Below, piece after piece: positions 1-5,703 of a stretch of DNA of 12,561 nucleotides. Position numbers and translations under genes: made by a program. The notes beneath the pieces are model-generated. The model was not told where the DNA came from and did no database searches. It saw only the letters and a program-made list of their open reading frames with translations. How positions within the stretch are numbered: the first letter of the stretch is position 1; every line of letters begins with the position of its first letter. The DNA comes from Cycloclasticus sp. (GTDB lineage: Bacteria; Pseudomonadota; Gammaproteobacteria; Methylococcales; Cycloclasticaceae). The stretch covers positions 1 to 12,561 of the forward strand of contig JAGPVU010000056.1 of NCBI GenBank assembly GCA_018066825.1, written 5' to 3'.

Positions 1-1
1 C

Positions 2-67
2 GGAGCGGGCTGCCTGAGACAAGCCAGTGAATGGCTAAAAAAAACAAGCAGGCGGCGATTAAATTAA
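2..67 (+). CDS. Possible 3' end of an unidentified plus-strand gene (partial)
   Basis: The frame starting at base 2 stays open from the window edge to a TAA at 65-67 and gives 21 residues ending KKTSRRRLN. The tail is basic and could be the C-terminus of a gene that converges on the extradiol dioxygenase gene. Frame 1 also stays open from the edge, to a TGA at 28-30, so the choice of frame is not secure. I do not recognise the protein and assign no function. A chance open frame is equally possible. Confidence 0.25.
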   Translation, partial: GAGCLRQASEWLKKTSRRRLN

Positions 68-87
68 CCATAGTTGAAGCCTCTTAT

Positions 88-121
88 AAAAAAGCCAGCC
101 CTAGTGATTTCTAAAGCTGGC
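88..121 (-). terminator. Rho-independent terminator of the dioxygenase operon
   Basis: On the minus strand a GCCAGC/GCTGGC stem (arms at 116-121 and 94-99) encloses a 16-nt loop, which can form a short inner TAG/CTA pairing. It is followed directly by TTTTTT (plus-strand A run at 88-93). It lies about 40 nt past the extradiol dioxygenase stop codon, where a terminator for the minus-strand operon is expected. There is no T run on the plus-strand side, so it looks unidirectional. Confidence 0.75.
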
Positions 122-163
122 GTTAAGGGTATGACACTTATCGAACTTTTACAGCATGGTATT

Positions 164-1060
164 TTATAAAGGTAAGTCCATGCCGTAGCCACTTTTCTCG
201 ATATGGTGACCAAAAATATCACCAATATAGTGCTCTTGTGCTAGTGGTTTGTAATTTTCGCCAAAGCCAAGCTCCAGTAGCCATTTAGACGGCGATGCAC
301 AATAGAAAGTGTATAATTTATCGTTGGCATGCATGCCCAACTGGAGCGCAACATCGATGTCTGAGCTACGGACTTTATCGTGGGAAATACCCAGATCATT
401 TAAATGATCGTACTCTAGCATCAGGTGATTGATGTTTTTCTCCATACCCGGCAAGCCAAAGGCGATGTTATGTTGGCGGTCATTACAGGTCATAAAAATT
501 GGTTGGGCAACCGCACCGTTTGGCATCGCAATACGGTATTCGACTGAACCGCTTAACCCTAATAATTCATAGAATTTATAGGTCGCTTCGTTATCATCGG
601 CGCGAATCAGTACATGGCCAATGCCTTGGCTACCAGTAACAAACTTTCCATACATAGGGCGTGGAGGGTGGAACGGCTTCATCACATCGACCTGAGGGCT
701 CCAAAATATTTCAGTTGGAATACCTGAAGGGTCATTCAATTTAATTAAACCCAAGACACGACGTTCACGAATTTCTTCTACGCTGGCTATGCGGTATTTA
801 ATACCCGCATCGGCTAGTTTTTTTGCCATCGCATGTAAATCTTGCTCGGTGGCTACACGCCAACCCATATAAGACATATCGTCCTCATCGGACTGGTGAA
901 TAGCGATGCGGTGATGATGGTTATCCATGCGTAGGAAGAGGCAGTCTTCAGTCGTATCACTGGCAACTTCTAAGCCCACGCATCGGGTTGCAAAATCATG
1001 CCACTGTTCAAGGTTGCTTGCATTAAAACCTAGGTAGCCAAGTTCGATTACTTTAGTCAT
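164..1060 (-). CDS. Type I extradiol (catechol meta-cleavage) dioxygenase, BphC/NahC-like
   Basis: This 298-residue protein has two vicinal-oxygen-chelate (glyoxalase-fold) domains, roughly residues 1-125 and 143-270, the standard length and layout of type I extradiol dioxygenases. These use Fe(II) and O2 to open a catecholic ring next to the hydroxyls. The expected metal triad is visible as His149 (GIGHVLI), His212 (NINHLML) and Glu263 (LLELGFG). Second-sphere residues also appear in place: His197 (DRQHNIAF), His244 in GMHAND, and Tyr253. It is the last gene of the minus-strand operon, 41 bp after the beta-subunit gene, with a GAGGA ribosome site a few bases before the ATG. Its likely substrate is the dihydroxylated product of the upstream ring-hydroxylating dioxygenase after rearomatisation. 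Whether that is a biphenyl-, naphthalene- or other arene-type catechol cannot be read from the sequence. Confidence 0.92.
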   Translation of the reverse strand: MTKVIELGYLGFNASNLEQWHDFATRCVGLEVASDTTEDCLFLRMDNHHHRIAIHQSDEDDMSYMGWRVATEQDLHAMAKKLADAGIKYRIASVEEIRERRVLGLIKLNDPSGIPTEIFWSPQVDVMKPFHPPRPMYGKFVTGSQGIGHVLIRADDNEATYKFYELLGLSGSVEYRIAMPNGAVAQPIFMTCNDRQHNIAFGLPGMEKNINHLMLEYDHLNDLGISHDKVRSSDIDVALQLGMHANDKLYTFYCASPSKWLLELGFGENYKPLAQEHYIGDIFGHHIEKSGYGMDLPL

Positions 1061-1101
1061 TTTTTGTCCTCTTGTCAGGTGTTATATGGGTAGTGATTAC
1101 T

Positions 1102-1638
1102 TTATAAGTAAACGTTTAAGCTTTTATTCATGAAAATATTTTGATCAAGAATAATTTTACGTTTAGCGAGCTTCAATTCACCACCGACCCGACGTAAGGT
1201 GTCTGTGCGGTGGCCAACCATCGTGTGTTCTTCATCCTCATTCATATTGCGGCGTACGGTAATTAAGGAATACACTTGATATTCATTAGGGTTACTGCTT
1301 AATTCGACCTCGATATTGGTAACAATATGCGCGGCTCGTGTGGCAGGGTCTTCTGACCAACAAGTGCCCGTTTCGGTGCGCAAGATGCGTTTTTTAAGGT
1401 CTTCCATCTTGTCGTTATAATAAGCTTGGTCGTAAATAGTGGGCTCTTTTTCATTTTTACGGTAGCGCTGATAGCGGTAGGGCATCCAATAATGAATATC
1501 TTCGGTTAGCATGTTGAGCCAGTCACGAAACTTTTCAGTGTCTTGAAGGCGGGCCTCACGATACAAAAACTGTTGCACCTCGTTCATCAACTCAACAGAG
1601 AGGCTGTGGGTGTTAAATTCTTCTTGTGTGCTACTCAT
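1102..1638 (-). CDS. Aromatic ring-hydroxylating dioxygenase, beta (small) subunit
   Basis: This 178-residue protein has the NTF2/SnoaL-like fold of ring-hydroxylating dioxygenase small subunits, with recognisable blocks: an N-terminal FLYREARLQD helix, then LTEDIHYWMP, a central basic segment around KKRILRTETG, and a C-terminal KLAKRKIILDQN strand. In this family the beta subunit has no cofactor and packs against the catalytic alpha subunit, usually as an alpha3beta3 hexamer. The gene starts 9 bp after the alpha-subunit stop. The Shine-Dalgarno sequence TAGGAGA includes the alpha TAG stop codon (1648-1650), so the two subunits are probably translationally coupled and made in equal amounts. 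The length is normal for the family. Confidence 0.93.
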   Translation of the reverse strand: MSSTQEEFNTHSLSVELMNEVQQFLYREARLQDTEKFRDWLNMLTEDIHYWMPYRYQRYRKNEKEPTIYDQAYYNDKMEDLKKRILRTETGTCWSEDPATRAAHIVTNIEVELSSNPNEYQVYSLITVRRNMNEDEEHTMVGHRTDTLRRVGGELKLAKRKIILDQNIFMNKSLNVYL

Positions 1639-1647
1639 TGTTTTCTC

Positions 1648-2973
1648 CTAAACCGTTGGCTTGCCGCTGTATCGTGGGGTGTAACGTGTTGGGACATCGT
1701 CCCAGTTGTTCGCATTCATTAAGTCGGCCCAACGTTGATAAAACTGGCGTTGGTTGGCGTCATTGAACTGCCCAGCGTAAATAGTGCCGGGCAACTCTTG
1801 GTGCTCAATTTGCCTGTTAATGCCGCAACCATAATGCAGTTTTTCTTGACGGGTTAGGTAGCCTTTGTTGACCGAGGTATTACCTTCCCAGTTCTCGCCG
1901 TCGTCCATTTCTAAGACCCCAGCAGGGTTAAACGTTTGCATACAGCCGATGTTTATTTCCTGCTTAATGTCATCAGGCATGCTTTTATTTACAATTGTCC
2001 AGGTACGGAGCTCTAATTTTCTTGGCCCTCGGGGTAGCCAAACACGAAACGTTTGAATGCCGGGTAAAAATGAACAATTGGGAAATAACGACACAGAGGC
2101 TAGTGAGCCATAGATGGTTGAGCGTAATTCTCCCAAGCGCTTCTTCATTTGTGGTTTTAAGACGTTTTGTACGTATTCGGTCCATTTCGGACGGCCCATG
2201 ATAATCACGTCGGCAAAACCATCTGTGCCAAATTCCCAGCCGTGACCATTCACGCTGGCATGATAGGAACCTTCGGTGACTGCTTGGCCAAAACCTTCGC
2301 CATTATTCATGGCTTTGAGGCCGGAATCGTGATTCCACAACGCGTGATAGGCATCGCCCACAAAGTTTTCAACACCAAATTTCCAGTTCGCGTTAACGTA
2401 GGACTTGATGCCGCCACCAATAAACTCGGTGCCGCTGCCATCGCCGTCGAGCATCATGTCCAAATACCAGCGAAAGTCCCCTAGCCATTCTTCAAGTGAC
2501 GGAGCCTCAGGATCAAAGGTGGCAAATATTAAACCCTTATAGTTATCTACTCGCGCTTGCCTAGGTCCCCATTTTTCTTTATCTATATCGCCTTTGTCGT
2601 ACACGTGTTCGTTGGCCAGCGCACCGAGTTTGCCGTCTATACCAAAACTCCAACCGTGATAATTACAAGTGAAAGAACGGGTGTTGCCATCATCGGCATA
2701 ACAAAATTTATTACCACGGTGGGGGCAGGAGTTTAAAAACACCTTAACACTCAAGTCTTTTTGGCGTGCTACGACAACGCCGTCTTCGCCCATATAGGTG
2801 GTGTAAAAATCATTCACATTAGGCAGCATCGAGTCATGGGCGACAAACTGCCATGATTTGGCAAATATTTGTTTTAGTTCTTGCTCGTAGATTTCTTGGT
2901 CCCAAAAGATACGACGGTCAACCCAGCCTTTTTTGGTATCAATGTAGTTATTAAAATCGTTATTTGTGGCCAT
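1648..2973 (-). CDS. Aromatic ring-hydroxylating dioxygenase, alpha (large) Rieske subunit
   Basis: This 441-residue catalytic subunit would add both atoms of O2 to an aromatic ring, giving a cis-dihydrodiol. The N-terminal Rieske domain has Cys83-Pro-His85 and Cys103-x2-His106, which hold the [2Fe-2S] cluster. The C-terminal catalytic domain has the mononuclear-iron motif ENFVGDAYHALWNH with Asp207, His210 and His215. The third iron ligand is probably an aspartate at 357/358 in MDDGENW. The ENFVGDAYH block closely resembles naphthalene- and biphenyl-type oxygenases. It is the first gene of the operon, with a GGAGA site 11 nt before the ATG. Such enzymes need a ferredoxin and a reductase, and neither is encoded here, so electrons must come from proteins encoded elsewhere. 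Substrate class cannot be fixed by eye: a polycyclic or biphenyl-like arene is plausible. Confidence 0.95.
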   Translation of the reverse strand: MATNNDFNNYIDTKKGWVDRRIFWDQEIYEQELKQIFAKSWQFVAHDSMLPNVNDFYTTYMGEDGVVVARQKDLSVKVFLNSCPHRGNKFCYADDGNTRSFTCNYHGWSFGIDGKLGALANEHVYDKGDIDKEKWGPRQARVDNYKGLIFATFDPEAPSLEEWLGDFRWYLDMMLDGDGSGTEFIGGGIKSYVNANWKFGVENFVGDAYHALWNHDSGLKAMNNGEGFGQAVTEGSYHASVNGHGWEFGTDGFADVIIMGRPKWTEYVQNVLKPQMKKRLGELRSTIYGSLASVSLFPNCSFLPGIQTFRVWLPRGPRKLELRTWTIVNKSMPDDIKQEINIGCMQTFNPAGVLEMDDGENWEGNTSVNKGYLTRQEKLHYGCGINRQIEHQELPGTIYAGQFNDANQRQFYQRWADLMNANNWDDVPTRYTPRYSGKPTV

Positions 2974-3001
2974 GACGTTTTAGTTCTCCAATTATATTTA
3001 G

Positions 3002-3020
3002 TAGCCGTGTATCATGGCTA
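3002..3020. repeat. Short inverted repeat upstream of the dioxygenase operon
   Basis: TAGCC at 3002-3006 is repeated inverted as GGCTA at 3016-3020 with 9 bases between. It lies about 30-45 bases before the alpha-subunit ATG, inside the inferred 5' leader of the transcript. It could be a second operator or a weak leader hairpin. Five-base arms are short enough to occur by chance. Confidence 0.25.
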
Positions 3021-3049
3021 GCGGTCAGTCGCGTTGATGTACGTGTTGA

Positions 3050-3055
3050 ATTCTA
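3050..3055 (-). promoter_or_regulatory. Candidate -10 element of the dioxygenase operon promoter
   Basis: The minus strand reads TAGAAT here, five of six matches to TATAAT. It predicts transcription starting near 3043 and a leader of about 70 nt before the alpha-subunit ATG. No good -35 lies 16-18 bp upstream. Instead, the CRP/FNR-like dyad (3076-3093) covers that position with its centre at -41.5, the classic arrangement of a class II activator-dependent promoter. The start site is inferred from the hexamer and has not been measured. Confidence 0.5.
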
Positions 3056-3075
3056 ATAGGGCGTTGTTAAAATTA

Positions 3076-3093
3076 ACCTGATTTAGATCAGGT
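3076..3093. promoter_or_regulatory. CRP/FNR-family-like operator dyad
   Basis: This is a perfect inverted repeat with 7-bp arms ACCTGAT and ATCAGGT around a 4-base spacer TTAG. FNR/ANR-type sites are TTGAT-N4-ATCAA, so this is the same geometry with CTGAT/ATCAG cores. It sits between the divergent dioxygenase operon and the HupE-like gene. For the minus-strand promoter it falls exactly at -41.5 if the -10 is at 3050-3055. For the plus strand it lies about 160 bp before the favoured TTG start. Which family member binds is unknown: FNR, DNR-like and other CRP-superfamily proteins share this layout. Confidence 0.6.
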
Positions 3094-3230
3094 AATGTGT
3101 CTGTTGGCAGGGTTTGCGTAATTGCTGTTAAATGCCTCTGAACACTCATGTTGAAGTGGGCTTAGGTGAGCCGATTAAATTAGGTTTGTTAATGAAGGCA
3201 GCTTACGTTTTGCCTTTGCTTGTTAATTCT

Positions 3231-3236
3231 GGAGGT
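3231..3236 (+). promoter_or_regulatory. Ribosome binding site that decides a TTG start
   Basis: GGAGGT lies 6 bases before a TTG codon at 3243-3245. It is the only strong Shine-Dalgarno sequence near any possible start of the HupE-like gene. The in-frame ATGs at 3132 and 3192 have none of comparable quality. Confidence 0.65.
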
Positions 3237-3242
3237 TGTACA

Positions 3243-3917
3243 TTGGTTCGATTTTGGGTGGCTGTAGGTCTTATTTTTATGGGTGTATCAACCGTGTGGG
3301 GGCATGGAGTTGATGAAAATACAGCGCGTTTTTTATCGGAAAATAAAGGCGTTGCTATAGGTCCCTTCCTCTATATCGGCGCCAAACATATGTTGACCGG
3401 CTACGATCATTTGCTCTTTTTGGTCGGGGTCATTTTCTTTTTATTTCGCAAACGCGAGGTACTGTTATACGTTAGTTTATTTACCCTAGGACACAGTGTG
3501 ACACTGTTGTTTGGAGTGCTAAATGACATAAGCGTTAACCCGTATTTGATAGATGCGGTGATAGGTTTATCCATCGTATATAAAGGCTTTGATAACTTAG
3601 GCGGCTTTAACAGATTACTGGGCTTTCAACCCAATACCAAAATAGCGGTGGCAGTGTTTGGCTTATTCCATGGTTTTGGTCTAGCTACAAAAATACAAGA
3701 TTTTGCGTTACCTCAAACGGGTCTATGGAAAAATTTATTAGCGTTTAATGTTGGGGTAGAGCTCGGCCAGTTCCTTGCCTTAGTGTTTATTCTGATCGGC
3801 ATGAGTTTTTGGCGCAGACATGCCAGTTACTTTGCTTTTGCTAGTGCCACCAATACGCTACTGATGTCGGCAGGCATGGTGTTATTTGGTTATCAAATGG
3901 TTGGTTATTTCGTTTAA
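3243..3917 (+). CDS. HupE/UreJ family membrane protein (possible metal permease)
   Basis: From the TTG at 3243 this is a 224-residue integral membrane protein. It begins with a signal-peptide-like segment (VRFWVAVGLIFMGVSTVWG) before a His-Gly, matching the His-led mature N-terminus typical of HupE-type proteins, and continues with about six membrane segments. Conserved histidine blocks are HMLTGYDH (residues 49-56), FTLGHSVTLL (around His84) and FGLFHGFGLA (139-148), with NVGVELGQ at 169-176. HupE and UreJ relatives are linked to Ni(II) or Co(II) movement, but this subfamily is poorly characterised and no hydrogenase or urease gene is nearby, so the substrate is open. An upstream ATG at 3132 would add 37 residues with no membrane or signal character before the hydrophobic start, and is less likely. 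The next gene starts 18 bp downstream, so the two probably share a transcript. Confidence 0.8.
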   Translation: MVRFWVAVGLIFMGVSTVWGHGVDENTARFLSENKGVAIGPFLYIGAKHMLTGYDHLLFLVGVIFFLFRKREVLLYVSLFTLGHSVTLLFGVLNDISVNPYLIDAVIGLSIVYKGFDNLGGFNRLLGFQPNTKIAVAVFGLFHGFGLATKIQDFALPQTGLWKNLLAFNVGVELGQFLALVFILIGMSFWRRHASYFAFASATNTLLMSAGMVLFGYQMVGYFV

Positions 3918-3935
3918 CGTTTTAAGGTTAGGATA

Positions 3936-4475
3936 ATGGAAAAAATAGAACATCCCGTGCAGTCGCTAAAATCGCTAATAAAGTCCACATTGCTGGCGAT
4001 AGTGTTAGCGGTAGTTATTTTGGTAACGGCAATATTACCCGCTGAGTATGGCATCGATCCCACGGGGTTTGGTCAATGGCTTGGTTTAACGAGTCTGTCG
4101 GCAAGGCCTGACGACGCTAAAAAAACCGAGTTGGCTTGCGACAGTAATACATCGATAAAAGAAGATAGCATAAGCATGGTGATCCCTGCGTACAGCGGCT
4201 TAGAGTACAAGTTTTATCTGGATAAAGACAAAACCTTAGACTACGAGTGGCAAACTGAAGGTGGTGTGCTTTATTTTGACTTTCACGGTGAGCCTAAAGG
4301 CGATAAAACGGGTTATTTTAAAAGCTTTCAGGAGGATACGGCCGGTCAACAGCAAGGCTCATTGATAACGCCGTTTGCCGGTTCGCACGGTTGGTATTGG
4401 AAAAATGATAGCTCATCGCCAATCAACGTGATTTTAAAAACTAAAGGTGACTATCAAGTATTAGGCCACCCATGA
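3936..4475 (+). CDS. Single-pass membrane-anchored protein paired with the HupE-like gene
   Basis: This 179-residue protein has a short cytoplasmic N-terminus, one strong membrane helix (about residues 15-35, LLAIVLAVVILVTAI), the block LPAEYGIDPTGFG just after it, and a soluble C-terminal domain that should face the periplasm. That domain includes a predicted beta-rich part with EYKFYLDKDKTLDYEWQT, FDFHGEP and SHGWYWKN. Proteins of this look are known as hypothetical 'transmembrane anchor' proteins and I recall them next to HupE/UreJ-type genes, but no activity is established. It starts 18 bp after the HupE-like gene, with AGGTTAGGA before the ATG. A role as partner or accessory of the HupE-like protein is inferred from the pairing only. 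Confidence 0.8.
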   Translation: MEKIEHPVQSLKSLIKSTLLAIVLAVVILVTAILPAEYGIDPTGFGQWLGLTSLSARPDDAKKTELACDSNTSIKEDSISMVIPAYSGLEYKFYLDKDKTLDYEWQTEGGVLYFDFHGEPKGDKTGYFKSFQEDTAGQQQGSLITPFAGSHGWYWKNDSSSPINVILKTKGDYQVLGHP

Positions 4476-4564
4476 TTCAGCAGATTTTTAGCACGCTTAG
4501 AATTTGTTAAGGTGTCTCATTGGCGGTAAAACGCGTGGGTGATTAAACGCATAGAGGTGGCAGA

Positions 4565-5656
4565 TTGAAGGGATACAGTGTTTTACAACAACTTTTTCTT
4601 GGGTCTTTGCTAGCCTTTAATCTTAGTGTTAGCCACGCCGAGGTTTTTCAATACAAAGATAGTGAAGGGCGTTGGCACTTTTCAGACGCGCCTATAAAGC
4701 AAGCAGGGCAGACAGTGAGGCGCAGTTATAAGAACGGCTCATCGGTCGTACAGGATAACGATTTTTATGCGCTGCTAAACAACAAATATCGTCCGTCAAA
4801 TCCCGTTCAAAAAGCAACGTTGGCTGTGGTAACAGTCAAAAGCGAACTGGGCAGTGGTTCGGGTTTTTTTGTCAGTGACGATTGTTTTTTAATTACCAAT
4901 AAACACGTTATACGGCCTGCAAAAGGTACGCAATGGGATGCTACACAGGCACAAATTCACAAAAATGCAGACACTTTTCAACGCGCGCGCATACAAATTA
5001 CCGAACAAAGGCAACGTCTCAACATTAATAAAGAAAAACTAGATCAGTATAAAGATTACCTAAATGGTCTTGCGGATGGGGTGGTTAAAGAAACAGCTGG
5101 CAGGGAGTACGAGCTAAACCGCGCAGCCTATTATCGAGATCTACAACAGTTAACAACGGCGGAAAAACGTTTTAATAACGATGAGCAGCAGTTTTTAAAG
5201 CAACAATCGGATTTTAATTTTTCCAGTAGTGTTGCTCAGGTTGCGAAATCGTTTGAGATTATTCTAAAAGACAATACAAAGACCACGGCGAAGCTTGTTA
5301 AAGTGTCGGCTAACGATGATTTGGCTTTACTCAAAGTTAATGCCTGTAAGGCGCCTTATCTATCGCTTAGATCATCAAGCATTTCTCAAGGCCAAGAAGT
5401 GTATGCAATCGGCAGCCCTCTCGGGCTGCGTGATCAATTGACCAAAGGAACGGTGACCCATATAGCCGCAGATGGCATTGCGACGGATGCACAAATACTC
5501 CCGGGCAATAGTGGTGGGCCATTAATTGCTAATGATGGACAAGTGATTGGGGTCAACACCATTAAAGTTGCGCAAAATAATGCGCTTAACCCTGGGTTTG
5601 GTGTAGCTATTCCAGTGAGAAAGGTTAAACAAAATTTTGCTAGTTATCTTCGTTAA
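4565..5656 (+). CDS. Exported trypsin-like serine protease with N-terminal DUF4124 domain and helical insert
   Basis: This 363-residue protein has a signal peptide (cleavage likely after Ala25 in SHAEVF), a DUF4124-type segment (about 26-60, FQYKDSEGRWHFSDAP), then a chymotrypsin-fold protease resembling the HtrA/Deg protease domain. The triad is His114 (LITNKHVI), Asp252 (NDDLALLKV) and Ser316 (LPGNSGGPL). No PDZ domain follows, as the protein ends about 45 residues after Ser316. Between His114 and Asp252 there is an unusual insert of roughly 100 residues, rich in Gln, Lys and Glu and probably helical or coiled coil (about 125-215). Cys107 and Cys261 could form a disulfide. The start is TTG, with GAGGTGG 4 bases upstream. 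The reading frame holds no ATG at all, so TTG is well supported. It probably acts in the periplasm. Its substrate is unknown. Confidence 0.85.
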   Translation: MKGYSVLQQLFLGSLLAFNLSVSHAEVFQYKDSEGRWHFSDAPIKQAGQTVRRSYKNGSSVVQDNDFYALLNNKYRPSNPVQKATLAVVTVKSELGSGSGFFVSDDCFLITNKHVIRPAKGTQWDATQAQIHKNADTFQRARIQITEQRQRLNINKEKLDQYKDYLNGLADGVVKETAGREYELNRAAYYRDLQQLTTAEKRFNNDEQQFLKQQSDFNFSSSVAQVAKSFEIILKDNTKTTAKLVKVSANDDLALLKVNACKAPYLSLRSSSISQGQEVYAIGSPLGLRDQLTKGTVTHIAADGIATDAQILPGNSGGPLIANDGQVIGVNTIKVAQNNALNPGFGVAIPVRKVKQNFASYLR

Positions 5657-5703
5657 AAAACCTAACGGGGTATTGAGTTTGTCTTTTATTAGGGAAGGTA
5701 TAG

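Noticed and set aside
23..37. AGCCA-GTGAA-TGGCT hairpin near the left edge
   Set aside because: It is followed by A residues on the plus strand and preceded by T residues on the minus strand, so it does not work as a terminator either way. It may lie within the end of a coding region.
2167..2484. 105-codon open frame on the plus strand
   Set aside because: It lies wholly inside the alpha-subunit gene on the opposite strand and has no family features. The alpha frame shows intact catalytic motifs.
2991..2996. Perfect TATAAT on the minus strand before the dioxygenase alpha subunit
   Set aside because: It would start transcription near 2984, after the GGAGA ribosome site at 2985-2989, and it has no -35 at the right distance. 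Better read as AT-rich leader sequence.
3100..3242. Possible metal or cobalamin riboswitch in the long leader of the HupE-like gene
   Set aside because: Only a small GGCT/AGCC hairpin (3159-3172) is visible. None of the conserved blocks of the cobalamin riboswitch could be found.
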